Shown: positions 26,504-34,878 of the stretch, in pieces
Numbering within the stretch: the first letter of the stretch is position 1
Layout of the letters: each line of letters starts with the position of its first letter
Assembly (NCBI GenBank): GCA_035626395.1
Contig: DASPNR010000007.1
Span: 229,012-293,011 of the forward strand
Direction of reading: 5' to 3'
Length of the DNA: 64,000 bases
From: Candidatus Limnocylindrales bacterium
GTDB taxonomy: Bacteria > Desulfobacterota > Binatia > UBA1149 > CAITLU01
Translations under genes and position numbers: made by a program
The notes under the pieces: model-generated
Seen by the model: the letters and a program-made list of their open reading frames with translations, nothing else
What the model was told of the DNA's origin: nothing
Databases searched by the model: none

Positions 26504-26580
26504 CTCACCCAGAAGGTGAGCAGGCCCGCCTACTTACTGAAACGTCTTCGAGGCTGTCAAGGAAAATGTCAGTGTTTGAC
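26504..26580. promoter_or_regulatory. Putative operators between merR and glpD
   Basis: CTCACC (26504-26509) and GGTGAG (26515-26520) form a perfect inverted repeat with a five-base centre, just ahead of the MerR-family start. Further on, GTCAA (26556-26560) and TTGAC (26576-26580) form another dyad in the least GC-rich part of the gap, with an internal TGTCA direct repeat. Both are candidate binding sites for the adjacent MerR-family protein. No experimental or comparative support is available here. Confidence 0.4.
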
Positions 26581-26636
26581 CATTGCTGCGAGGCGTCATG
26601 ATTGACTCGGCCCAGGCACGCGTCTAGGCGGGCTCG

Positions 26637-28268
26637 ATGCCCACGGCCGCCTTCGATCTCGAGATCCGTCGCCGCAACCTGGAACGCGCCGCCGAGGGCG
26701 TCGCCGACGTGGTCATCATCGGCTGCGGCATCACCGGTGCCGGCGTGGCGCGCGAAGCGGCGCTGCGTGGCCTCGCCACCGTGGTCCTCGACAAGGGCGA
26801 CTTCGCCAGCGGCACCAGCAGCCGGTCTTCGAAGCTGATCCATGGGGGCCTGCGATATCTGGCCCAGGGCGACATTGCGCTGGTGCGCGAGGCAGCGCGA
26901 GAACGTGCGGTTCTTCGCCGGCTTGCGCCACACCTGGCGCGTCCCACCACGATGTTCATTCCTACCGCCTCACGCGCCGGACGCATGAAGATGCAGGCCG
27001 GCCTGTGGAGCTTCGAGAAGCTCGCGGGCGATCAGGCGGGCGAGAAGTACGGCGTTCTCGATCGCGACGAGGCGCTTGCCGCCGAGCCGGGCCTCAAGAA
27101 ATCGCCGCTCGCCGGCGCCGTCACGTTCCAGGAATACATGACCGACGATGCGCGCCTCGTGCTGGAAACCGTCCAGTCCGCGGCCGATCACGGAGCGTTG
27201 GCGGCGAGCTACGCCGAGGTTGTGTCCATCGACACCGACCCTTGCGGCCTTCGGCTGGGCGTCCGCGATGAGGTTTCGGGCCAGGCGCTGGTGGTGCGCA
27301 CGCGCTCGGTCGTCAACGCTGCCGGCCCCTGGTTCGACAGGGTACGGGGGCTGTCCGGAGCGGGCGCGGGCAGTTTGCTGCAGCTGACGCGTGGCATACA
27401 TCTCGTCGTGCGTTCCGAGCACCTGCCGGCGCGGCACAGCGTCGTGCTGAAATCGCCAGATGGTCGCTCAACCTTCGTGGTGCCACGCGGGAACACCGTT
27501 TACATCGGCACGACCGACACCCATTACAAAGGGGATCCCGAAGAACCGGGCGTGTCCGAGCAGGACACGGACTATCTGTTGCAGTCGGTGGCGGCGACGT
27601 TCGAGCAGGCGCCTGCCCGATCCGACATCGTCGGCTGCTGGTCGGGCGTGCGGCCGCTGCTGGCACAGGAAGGCAAGTCGCCTTCGGAGATTTCCCGCCG
27701 CGACGAGATCATGATCGGCCCCGGCCCCGTGGTCGCCATCGCCGGCGGCAAGCTGACGACCTATCGCCGCATGTCCGAGCGCGTGTGCATGGAGCTGCTG
27801 CGCCTGCTCGGTCGCACGCTCGATCCCAAGGTCGACTCGGCCAGGGTGCCGCTGGCCGGAGGCGGGGAAGCCGAGCAGCGCGCCGCGCGGGACGGCGCGC
27901 CCGGTCTCGCCGACGGCCGCCTTCAGGCGCGGCTGTGGGAGACTTACGGCGCCGCAGCGCGTGACATCGTCGAAGCCATCGCCGCCTCACCGGCGCGCGC
28001 AGAATGTCTCGGGGATCGCTGCGAGCTGACTCTCGCCGAGATCGAGCATGCCGTGCGGCGCGAGATGGTCGTCTCGCTCGACGACCTGCTGCGCCGCCGC
28101 TCGCGTCTGGCGATGTTCGACACGGCTGCCGCCATCGACGTCGCGCCGCGCGCGGCCAGGGTGCTTGCCAGCCTTCTTGGATGGGACGATGCGCGCACGC
28201 GCCAGGAAGTGGAGCGGGCGACGGGATTGTGGAGCAGCGAGCTGCGCACCGTGCGCGGCGCGCCGTAG
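26637..28268 (+). CDS. glpD: FAD-dependent glycerol-3-phosphate dehydrogenase
   Basis: GlpD oxidises glycerol 3-phosphate to dihydroxyacetone phosphate and feeds electrons to quinones at the membrane. The 543-residue protein has the N-terminal dinucleotide-binding motif VVIIGCGITGAGVAREAALRG, the family signature SSRSSKLIHGGLRYL, the G3P-site segments RGIHLVVRS and YIGTTDTHYKGDPEE, and a C-terminal helical cap domain. Length is normal. It is the first gene of a tight rightward run with an alkyl-DHAP-synthase-like flavoprotein, a glycerol kinase and a HAD phosphatase (gaps of 27, 9 and 23 bases). It faces a MerR-type regulator. Confidence 0.94.
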   Translation: MPTAAFDLEIRRRNLERAAEGVADVVIIGCGITGAGVAREAALRGLATVVLDKGDFASGTSSRSSKLIHGGLRYLAQGDIALVREAARERAVLRRLAPHLARPTTMFIPTASRAGRMKMQAGLWSFEKLAGDQAGEKYGVLDRDEALAAEPGLKKSPLAGAVTFQEYMTDDARLVLETVQSAADHGALAASYAEVVSIDTDPCGLRLGVRDEVSGQALVVRTRSVVNAAGPWFDRVRGLSGAGAGSLLQLTRGIHLVVRSEHLPARHSVVLKSPDGRSTFVVPRGNTVYIGTTDTHYKGDPEEPGVSEQDTDYLLQSVAATFEQAPARSDIVGCWSGVRPLLAQEGKSPSEISRRDEIMIGPGPVVAIAGGKLTTYRRMSERVCMELLRLLGRTLDPKVDSARVPLAGGGEAEQRAARDGAPGLADGRLQARLWETYGAAARDIVEAIAASPARAECLGDRCELTLAEIEHAVRREMVVSLDDLLRRRSRLAMFDTAAAIDVAPRAARVLASLLGWDDARTRQEVERATGLWSSELRTVRGAP

Positions 28269-28295
28269 CGCCGCTTGCACGGCAGAGGGGAACGC

Positions 28296-29696
28296 ATGAG
28301 CAATTCGCAAGAGCTGGCCGCCGCGCTCCGGCGTGATGTGGCCGGCCTGGAGGTGGTCGAGGATCCTTCGGCCATCGAGGCGCGCAGCCGTGACTACTGG
28401 ATGCGCTCGCTGCTCGAGTCGCGGCTGCACGGCGCACCGCGCGCGGCCGCGCTCGTGCGGCCGGCCAGCGCGGCTCAGGTAGCCGACGTGCTGGCGTTCG
28501 CCGATCGCACGCGCACGCCGGTGACGCCCTACGGCCTCGGCTCGGGCGTGTGCGGCGGTGTGCTCGCGCAGGGCAACGAGATCATCCTCGACCTGTCGCG
28601 CATGGATCGCCTGCTGGCCGTCGACGAGAACACGCTGACCGCGACCGTGCAGCCGGGCATGCGCGGCTCGGACTACGAAGATGCGCTGGCTGCGCGCGGC
28701 TTCACGATGGGGCACTGGCCGCAGTCGATCGCGATCTCGTCGGTCGGTGGGTGGTGCGCGACGCGGGCATCGGGCCAGCTGTCGACGTTGTACGGCAACA
28801 TCGAGCAGATGCTGCTCGGAGCGGAGGTGGCGCTGGCCGGCGGCAAGCTGCTGCGCCTGCCGCCGGTGCCGCGGTCGGCCACCGGGCCGGATCTGAAGCA
28901 CCTGTTCCTCGGCAGCGAGGGCACTTTGGGAGTCTTCACCGAGTTGACCTTCCGCATCCATGCCGCTCCCGAGAAGAAGCGCGGAAGCGCTTTTGTCCTG
29001 CCGAGCGTGCGCGCCGGCCTGGAGGCGCTGCGCAAGGTGATGCGTTCGGGATGGACGCCGGCCGTCACCCGCCTCTACGACGAGATCGAAGCCGGCCGCA
29101 ATTTCGCCGGCGTCGCCGGCGGCAAGCCGGTGCTGCTGATCATGAGCGAAGGCGCCGCATCGCGAGTCGACGCCGAGGCGGCGGCCATCGCCGCCATCGT
29201 GGCCGGCGAGGGCGGCAGCGATCAGGGCGAGGAGCCGGTGCTGAGCTGGCTCGAGCATCGCAACAAGGTGCCGACGTTCGAGCGCCTGCTCGATCAGGGC
29301 CTCGTCGCCGACACCATCGAAGTGGCGATCGACTGGAACCGCATCGGCGACCTGTTCGAGGCCGTGACCGCGCGCGGCGCCCGCATCGAGAGCGTCTTTG
29401 CGATGTCCGGCCACGTCTCGCACTGCTACACGCAGGGCGCGAACATCTACTTCACGTTCGTGGCCGCCCAGAGCGACCTCGCGGCCGCCGTGCGCACGTA
29501 CGACGAGGCGTGGAAGACCACCATCGAGACGACCATCGAGCTTGGCGGGACCATCGCCCATCACCACGGCATCGGCCGCGTGCGCAAGCCGTACATGACG
29601 CGCGAGCTGGGCGAGGGCGTCGAGCTGCTGCGCGCGTTGAAGAGAACCTTCGACCCCAACGGCATCCTCAACCCGGGAGTGCTGGTGGACGCGTAG
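28296..29696 (+). CDS. FAD-linked oxidase, alkyl-DHAP synthase-like
   Basis: The 466-residue flavoprotein has a PCMH-type FAD domain (about 45-225: VRPASAAQVADVLAFAD, PYGLGSGVCGGVL, GHWPQSIAISSVGGWCATRASGQ) and a C-terminal FAD-oxidase domain. The C-terminal motif GGTIAHHHGIGRVRKPYM closely matches the conserved HHH motif of alkyldihydroxyacetonephosphate synthase (AGPS), which swaps an acyl for an alkyl chain in ether-lipid synthesis. Relatives in this family also include 2-hydroxyacid and D-lactate/glycolate oxidases. ATG 28296 has GAGGGG upstream. Location between glpD and glpK points to DHAP/G3P chemistry; whether it makes ether lipids or oxidises a hydroxyacid is open. Confidence 0.85.
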   Translation: MSNSQELAAALRRDVAGLEVVEDPSAIEARSRDYWMRSLLESRLHGAPRAAALVRPASAAQVADVLAFADRTRTPVTPYGLGSGVCGGVLAQGNEIILDLSRMDRLLAVDENTLTATVQPGMRGSDYEDALAARGFTMGHWPQSIAISSVGGWCATRASGQLSTLYGNIEQMLLGAEVALAGGKLLRLPPVPRSATGPDLKHLFLGSEGTLGVFTELTFRIHAAPEKKRGSAFVLPSVRAGLEALRKVMRSGWTPAVTRLYDEIEAGRNFAGVAGGKPVLLIMSEGAASRVDAEAAAIAAIVAGEGGSDQGEEPVLSWLEHRNKVPTFERLLDQGLVADTIEVAIDWNRIGDLFEAVTARGARIESVFAMSGHVSHCYTQGANIYFTFVAAQSDLAAAVRTYDEAWKTTIETTIELGGTIAHHHGIGRVRKPYMTRELGEGVELLRALKRTFDPNGILNPGVLVDA

Positions 29697-29705
29697 AGGC
29701 GGGAG

Positions 29706-31154
29706 ATGTCGCACTTCGTCATGGCGATCGACGCCGGGACGACCGGAGTGCGCGCGGTCGTCTTCGACCGGGCGGGTCATTCGGTCGCATCGTCCTACCG
29801 CGAGCTGCGCGCACACTATCCGCGCCCGCAGTGGGTGGAGCAGGATCCTTTGGAGCTGTGGGAATCGACGCGCACGGTGATGGGCGAGGCCATGACCAGG
29901 GCGCGGGCGGTTCCAACCGACATCGCAGCCATCGGCATCACCAATCAGCGCTCCTCGGTCGTCGCCTGGGACGGCCCGTCCGGGCGCCCGCTCAGCCCGT
30001 TGCTGGTCTGGCAGGACACGCGCACCGGCGAGCGCTGCGCCGAGCTGCAGGCGCTCGGCTTCTTCATCACGCCGATGATGGCCGCCTCCAAGGCGGAATG
30101 GATCCTGCGCAACGTGCCCGAGGCGGCTTCGGCGGCCGCGCGCGGGCACCTTCGCCTGGGCATGCCCAACAGCTTTCTGGTCGCGTGCCTGTGCGGCGAC
30201 ATCAACGTCAGCGATCACGGCAACGCCAGCCCGACCGGAATGTACTCGTACTTCCACAACGTCTGGGACCGCGCGCCGCTGGCGGCGCTCGGGCTCGAGG
30301 AAAGCTGGCTGCCGCGCCTGGTGGACTCGAGCGGTGAGATCGGACGCACGAAGGACGGCGTCTTCGGCGCGTCGGTTCCGGTGGCCGGCATGGCAGGCGA
30401 CCAGCAGGCCTCGCTGTTCGGCCTGGCGTGCGTGGAGGTCGGCCAGACCAAGTGCTCCTACGGCACCTCGGCCATGATCACCGTGAACTCGGGCGAATCC
30501 GTCGCGCTCGGCGGCCCCGGAACCTATCCGGTCGTTGCATGGTGCTACGACTCGCGCACGTTCTTCAGCCTGGAGGGGCAGGTGGTGACCTCCGGCGCCG
30601 CCATCCAGTGGCTGCGCGACGGGCTGGGCCTGGTAGCAAACGCCTCGGAGACCTCGGACCTCGCCTTCAGCGTGCCCGATTCGGCCGGCGTCTGGGCCGT
30701 CCCTGCATTCCAGGGCCTGGGCACACCGGTCATGCGAGCCGAGGCCAAGGCGATGATCGGCGGCCTCTCTCGCGGCACGACGCGCGCCCACATCGTGCGC
30801 GCCATGCTCGAAGGCATCGCGCATCGCGTGGCCGACGTCGCCGACAGCCTGCACGAAGGCGTACCCGCCGCCGACACCGTGCGCGCCGACGGTGGCGCCA
30901 GCCGCAACGATTTTCTGCTGCAGTGCCAGGCCGACCTGCTCGGCGTGCGCGTCGAGCGCTCGCTGGTCAGCGACGGAGCGGCGCTGGGCGCGGCGCGCCT
31001 GGCCGGCATCGGCGTGGGGTTCTGGCCGCGCGAGGAGGCGGCGCACTGGGAGACCGAGCGGGCGTTCGAGCCGCGCATCTCCGCCGACGAGCGGGCCGAG
31101 CGCCGTGAAACGTGGAAGAAGCGAGTGGAGCTGGTGCTGAGCGCCATCGACTGA
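29706..31154 (+). CDS. glpK: FGGY-family kinase, probable glycerol kinase
   Basis: The 482-residue protein has the FGGY kinase layout: AIDAGTTGVRAVVFD near the N-terminus, GITNQRSSVVAWD, LVWQDTRTGERC, the AGDQQASLFGLA adenosine-site motif, TKCSYGTSAM and DGGASRNDFLLQCQADLLGV. These are close to GlpK motifs, although the glycerol-contact segment reads NQRSS rather than NQRET and the TYGT motif is SYGT. So a glycerol kinase or a close relative acting on a similar polyol is possible. It starts nine bases after the AGPS-like gene and lies in the same cluster as glpD, which favours glycerol. Confidence 0.86.
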   Translation: MSHFVMAIDAGTTGVRAVVFDRAGHSVASSYRELRAHYPRPQWVEQDPLELWESTRTVMGEAMTRARAVPTDIAAIGITNQRSSVVAWDGPSGRPLSPLLVWQDTRTGERCAELQALGFFITPMMAASKAEWILRNVPEAASAAARGHLRLGMPNSFLVACLCGDINVSDHGNASPTGMYSYFHNVWDRAPLAALGLEESWLPRLVDSSGEIGRTKDGVFGASVPVAGMAGDQQASLFGLACVEVGQTKCSYGTSAMITVNSGESVALGGPGTYPVVAWCYDSRTFFSLEGQVVTSGAAIQWLRDGLGLVANASETSDLAFSVPDSAGVWAVPAFQGLGTPVMRAEAKAMIGGLSRGTTRAHIVRAMLEGIAHRVADVADSLHEGVPAADTVRADGGASRNDFLLQCQADLLGVRVERSLVSDGAALGAARLAGIGVGFWPREEAAHWETERAFEPRISADERAERRETWKKRVELVLSAID

Positions 31155-31177
31155 CGCCGGCGGCGGTACGCAACCCA

Positions 31178-31798
31178 ATGCCTCTTCAGCTGGTCATCTT
31201 CGACTGCGACGGCGTGCTCTTCGACTCCGAGCACGCCAACGTCGCCTTCTACCAGGAAGTGCTGCGCCTGTGCGGCGAGCCTCCGCTGTCGCAAACCGAT
31301 GAAGCCGAATGCCACGCGCTGGCCACCGCCCAGCTGTTCGAGAAGTTCTACGGCGATCGGCCCGAGCTGCTCCAGCGCCTCGTGTCCGCGGCGAGGCAGC
31401 TCGACTACGGTCCGTTCTATCCGCTGATGCGCCCCCGACACCGCCTGCGCGAGATTCTGACCGAGCTGCGCACCAGCTACCGCACTGCCATGGCCACCAA
31501 TCGCGGCATGACCACCAGGGGCGTTCTTGCGTTCTTCGAGCTCGCCGACCTGTTCGATCTGGCCGTCGGCGTCCTCGACGTGCCACGCCCCAAGCCGCAT
31601 CCGGACATGCTCGAGCGCTGCCTGGAGCATTTCGGCCTGCGGGGGCAGGACGCCGTCTATATCGGCGATCAGCCCGGCGATCAGCAGTCCGCCGTCAGCG
31701 CGGGCATCCGCTTCATCGGCATCGGCCCGATGGCGGAGCGCGCCGAGCTGTCCATCGCCTCTCTCGCAGAGCTGCCCGAGCTGCTCGCGCGCCTCTAG
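31178..31798 (+). CDS. HAD-superfamily phosphatase
   Basis: The 206-residue protein has the HAD motif I FDCDGVLFDS (nucleophile Asp10 and Asp12), motif II in MATNRG, the motif III lysine in RPKPHPDM, and the motif IV acidic pair in YIGDQPGD. A helical cap of about 70 residues follows motif I. This is the phosphoglycolate-phosphatase-like subgroup. It is the last gene of the glycerol-phosphate cluster, so glycerol 3-phosphate, phosphoglycolate or another small sugar phosphate are candidate substrates. The glycolate oxidase genes 9 kb away would fit a phosphoglycolate role, but there is no direct link. Confidence 0.88.
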   Translation: MPLQLVIFDCDGVLFDSEHANVAFYQEVLRLCGEPPLSQTDEAECHALATAQLFEKFYGDRPELLQRLVSAARQLDYGPFYPLMRPRHRLREILTELRTSYRTAMATNRGMTTRGVLAFFELADLFDLAVGVLDVPRPKPHPDMLERCLEHFGLRGQDAVYIGDQPGDQQSAVSAGIRFIGIGPMAERAELSIASLAELPELLARL

Positions 31799-31801
31799 CC
31801 G

Positions 31802-33061
31802 TCACGGCTGGAGATGGACGATCCGATAGATGCGCCCGCCGCGATCATCGGCGACGTAGAGCGAGCCGTCCGGTCCGACTGCCAGGCCCGTCGGCCGATG
31901 CGGCCCGGCGGGATTGACGCCGAAGCCGCTGGCGAAAACCTCGTGCGCGCCGGTCGGCTTTCCGCCTTCGAACGGCACGTAGACGACGTTGTAGCCCGCC
32001 TGCGGAAGCGGTGCGCGGTCCCACGAGCCGTGGAAGGAGACGAAGGCGCCGGCGCGATACCTCTCGGGAAACTGCTCGCCGGTGTAGAACTCGATCTCGA
32101 TCGGTGCCCAGTGCGCCGGCAGCGCCACGGCGGCGTCCTTCCTCTGTGCGCAGCGGCCGACGGTCTTGCCGTCGCCGCCGTATTCCGGAGAGAGAATCTT
32201 CTTGCCCAGCTGCAGGTCGTGGAAGCAGTAGGGCCATCCGAAATCGTCGCCTCGCTGCAGGTGCACGAGCTCCTCGGCCACCTTCTCCGCGTTCTGCTGC
32301 GGCGTGTAGAGCGTCGGCCACAGCATGCTCAGGCTGTCGCGCCCGTGCGTCACGCCCCACGGCTCGCCGGTTCCCGGCTGCACGGTCAGCGCCACGGTGT
32401 TGCGCAGGCCCGTCGCGAAGCGCTCGCCGTCATCCTGGCGCTGGCCGGTTCGCATTGCATCGAATCGCCAGATGCCGCCGCTTCGGCCCAGCAGCGGACA
32501 CGGGTCACGGCCAGGCACGCCCGGCGCCCGGTCGGGATCCTGGCAGGAGTTGGACGGCGCGCCGATGTTGACGAAGAGGGAGCCCGCGTGCGGTCCTTCG
32601 GCAGCGATCGCGATCGATTTGGCCGCGTGCTGGCGCAGGTTGACGAGCCCTCCGACCACGACCTCCCCGGCGCCGGTTGGCGCATCCTGGCCCGGTTTCC
32701 ACGGCCAGCGCAGCACTGCATCGTCGCTTGCGAAGTACAGGTGGTCCGCGTGCAGCGCGATGCCCGTCCCGCCGGCGCCCGGCACGCGCGAGCGCTCCTC
32801 GGCCTTTCCGTCCCCGTCACGATCTCGAAGGATCAGCACTCCGCCGTCTGCGTCGGCTGCAACGATCTCTCCCACCGAAGAAACCGCGAGGTGACGAGGC
32901 TTGCCGACTGCATCCGCGACGACCAGCGCGCAGAAACCGGAAGGAAGAGTCAGCCCGGCATTGTCTCCGTCGCACGCCGGTGCGGCTGCGGCGCCGGCGC
33001 CGGCCACGACCGATGCGCCCGCAATCAGAGCGGCGCCCAGGAGGCGAAAAGAGTGCTTCAT
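31802..33061 (-). CDS. Exported PQQ-dependent sugar/sorbosone dehydrogenase-like protein
   Basis: The 419-residue protein has a signal peptide (to about AAAAPAC) and a six-bladed beta-propeller of the soluble glucose/sorbosone dehydrogenase family. Visible marks are VADAVGKPRHLAVSS, VNIGAPSNSCQDPD, RTG-type blades with FATGLRNTVALTVQPGTG and WGVTHGRDSL, and the C-terminal GPHRPTGLAVGPDGSLYVADDRGGRIYRI. Cofactor would be PQQ with calcium, acting in the periplasm. Start ATG 33061 overlaps the upstream LOG gene stop as ATGA. It converges with the HAD phosphatase. Some family members are non-enzymatic, so substrate and activity are unproven. Confidence 0.85.
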   Translation of the reverse strand: MKHSFRLLGAALIAGASVVAGAGAAAAPACDGDNAGLTLPSGFCALVVADAVGKPRHLAVSSVGEIVAADADGGVLILRDRDGDGKAEERSRVPGAGGTGIALHADHLYFASDDAVLRWPWKPGQDAPTGAGEVVVGGLVNLRQHAAKSIAIAAEGPHAGSLFVNIGAPSNSCQDPDRAPGVPGRDPCPLLGRSGGIWRFDAMRTGQRQDDGERFATGLRNTVALTVQPGTGEPWGVTHGRDSLSMLWPTLYTPQQNAEKVAEELVHLQRGDDFGWPYCFHDLQLGKKILSPEYGGDGKTVGRCAQRKDAAVALPAHWAPIEIEFYTGEQFPERYRAGAFVSFHGSWDRAPLPQAGYNVVYVPFEGGKPTGAHEVFASGFGVNPAGPHRPTGLAVGPDGSLYVADDRGGRIYRIVHLQP

Positions 33062-34110
33062 AGGCCGCGCGCGCCGAGCTCGTTGAGGCGATCGATGAGC
33101 TTGCGCAGGCGGCCGAAGCCGTGCTTGTCGAAGTCGAGCGCCAGACGGGGCAGCGACGCGTGGCGCGGCTCGTCGGCTTCTTCCTTCATCGCGCGCACGC
33201 GCCGTATGGGCCTTCCGCCCAGAATGTCGCCGAACTCGCTCGACAGCGTGGCCAGCACCTCGTCGCCGACGTCGTGCTGCAGCCTCATGATCGTGCGGCC
33301 GCGGATCGTGCGCGTGGAGTGGTAGACGCTGTAGAACCGGGTGATCTCTCTGACGGCTGCATCCACGCTGTCGGCAAGCCTGTAGAGGTTCAGATCGTAC
33401 TCGCTGATCAGGCCGCGTCCGAGCAGATCGCGCCGTATGTACCGGTCCCACTCGACCCAGTAGCTGCTGCCGGGGACATCCAGGCACACGATCGGAACCG
33501 GCCGGCTCTTGCCGGTCTGCACCAGGGTCAGCGTCTCGAAGCCTTCGTCATGCGTGCCGAGGCCGCCGGGGAACAGCACCACCGCCGAGGCCTCCTTGAG
33601 GAAGAACAGCTTGCGCGTGAAGAAGTATTTGAACTCCAGGAGCTTCGGGTCGCCGCGCAGCGGTTCGGCCGGCTGCTGCTCGAACGGCAGCCGGATGCCG
33701 ACGCCGAAGCTGCGGTCGGGACCGGCGCCTTCGACCACGGCCGACATGATGCCTGGCCCGCCGCCGGTGATGACCATGAAGCCCGCCTGCGCGATCTGCC
33801 GGCCGAACTCGATTGCCATCTGGTAGATCGGCTCTTCGCGCCGCGTCCGCGCCGAGCCGAACGCCGTCACCTTCCGCTCGTGAGGAAACGGCCGAAAGAT
33901 CGCCATCGCGCGGCGAAGCTCCGAGACCGCGGCCGCCAGGAGCTTCAGATCCGCGACGTCGGTGCCGTCGGCGACCAGCCCGATGGCATCATCCAGCATC
34001 GCCTCCAGGATGCGCCCCGCACGAGGGTCGGCGTGATCGGTATGGGCGGACACCATGCGCTGGAGCAGCGCGACGTGAAGCGGATTTCCGATGTTCTCGT
34101 CCGAAGCCAT
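33058..34110 (-). CDS. LOG-family (TIGR00730-like) nucleotide hydrolase
   Basis: This 350-residue protein contains the Rossmann-fold LOG/lysine-decarboxylase-like domain. GGGPGIMSAVVEGAG and the active-site signature PGGLGTHDEGFE are both intact. Short members release cytokinin-type bases from nucleotides; longer ones such as E. coli PpnN cleave purine/pyrimidine monophosphates. The roughly 90-residue N-terminal and 80-residue C-terminal extensions make it longer than LOG (about 190) and shorter than PpnN (about 450). ATG 34110 is chosen because similarity begins just after it. It overlaps the sugar dehydrogenase start by four bases and faces a divergent membrane gene only 61 bases away. Confidence 0.85.
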   Translation of the reverse strand: MASDENIGNPLHVALLQRMVSAHTDHADPRAGRILEAMLDDAIGLVADGTDVADLKLLAAAVSELRRAMAIFRPFPHERKVTAFGSARTRREEPIYQMAIEFGRQIAQAGFMVITGGGPGIMSAVVEGAGPDRSFGVGIRLPFEQQPAEPLRGDPKLLEFKYFFTRKLFFLKEASAVVLFPGGLGTHDEGFETLTLVQTGKSRPVPIVCLDVPGSSYWVEWDRYIRRDLLGRGLISEYDLNLYRLADSVDAAVREITRFYSVYHSTRTIRGRTIMRLQHDVGDEVLATLSSEFGDILGGRPIRRVRAMKEEADEPRHASLPRLALDFDKHGFGRLRKLIDRLNELGARGL

Positions 34111-34171
34111 CGAGGACCTGGGCAGGCGGCCGCCGGAGGAACCATTGTTCGCCGCGGCCGGCAAGGGTGCA

Positions 34172-34858
34172 ATGCGGTTCGAGCCTGATAGCATGCGAGA
34201 GGCCGCGCTGCGCCATCCGGTGGCCGCGCGCGCACGCAGCGCATCAGTGGATCGTTCCTCGGCAGTGGTGCTGGTCGCCCGTCTTCTGGTGTACGCCGCG
34301 CTTGGCGCCGGCGCGTTCCAGATGCTCGTGATGGCCGGCAGCGGCGGCGACATCCGCTGGCTGGTTCGTGACGACGGACCTCTGGAGCTTGCCGAGCTGG
34401 TGGCCATCGTCCTCACCGCCGTGCTGTTGTTCCTGCTCGCGCGCGAGCGCGAGCACATCGCCAGCATCCTGCGGGTGATGGGAGCATTCGCATTGATGGC
34501 GGCAGCGCGCGAGCTCGACAACCTGACGCTGGAGCTGGGCTGGCGCCACGCCTACAAGGTCCTTGCCCTGCCTGCGGCCGCCTACGCTGCTTGGCTGCTG
34601 GTGGCCAAGCGGTCGGTGCTCGGGCGCGAGCTCATCACGTTCGCTCGCAGCCCTGGCTTCACGCTGATCGCCACCGGCTTCTTCGTCGTCGTCATCTACT
34701 CGCAGATCCTCGGTCAGAAAGTGTTGTGGCAGGCGGTCGTGGGTGCCGACGCCTACCGGCCCGTCAAGGATCTGGTCGAGGAAGCCTCCGAGCTTCTCGG
34801 CTATCTCCTCATCGCTTTCGGCGCCGCCGAGGCTTGTCTGAACGGCGACGCGGATTGA
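34172..34858 (+). CDS. Hypothetical polytopic membrane protein
   Basis: I do not recognise this 228-residue protein. From ATG 34172 (AAGGG four bases upstream) there is a basic N-terminus, then about five or six hydrophobic segments: around residues 32-52, 70-88, 95-112, 120-140, 152-175 and the C-terminus. Two charged clusters punctuate them (RDDGPLELAELVA; REREHIASILRV; RELDNLTLELGWRH). The frame is open to 34091, but that would overlap the divergent LOG gene. It is 20 bases upstream of the TonB-like gene and may share its promoter. Confidence 0.68.
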   Translation: MRFEPDSMREAALRHPVAARARSASVDRSSAVVLVARLLVYAALGAGAFQMLVMAGSGGDIRWLVRDDGPLELAELVAIVLTAVLLFLLAREREHIASILRVMGAFALMAAARELDNLTLELGWRHAYKVLALPAAAYAAWLLVAKRSVLGRELITFARSPGFTLIATGFFVVVIYSQILGQKVLWQAVVGADAYRPVKDLVEEASELLGYLLIAFGAAEACLNGDAD

Positions 34859-34878
34859 CGGCGTACCTCGGCACGACG

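Noticed and set aside
27987..31178. Minus-strand open frame of over 1000 codons spanning glpD, the AGPS-like gene and glpK
   Set aside because: It crosses three well-supported genes and has a shadow-type Ala/Arg/His composition. Stop-codon depletion by high GC explains it.
34160..34200. GGTTCGAGCC, reminiscent of a tRNA T-arm
   Set aside because: Neighbouring bases do not form the T stem or acceptor stem, and no anticodon arm is upstream. It lies at the start of the membrane protein gene.
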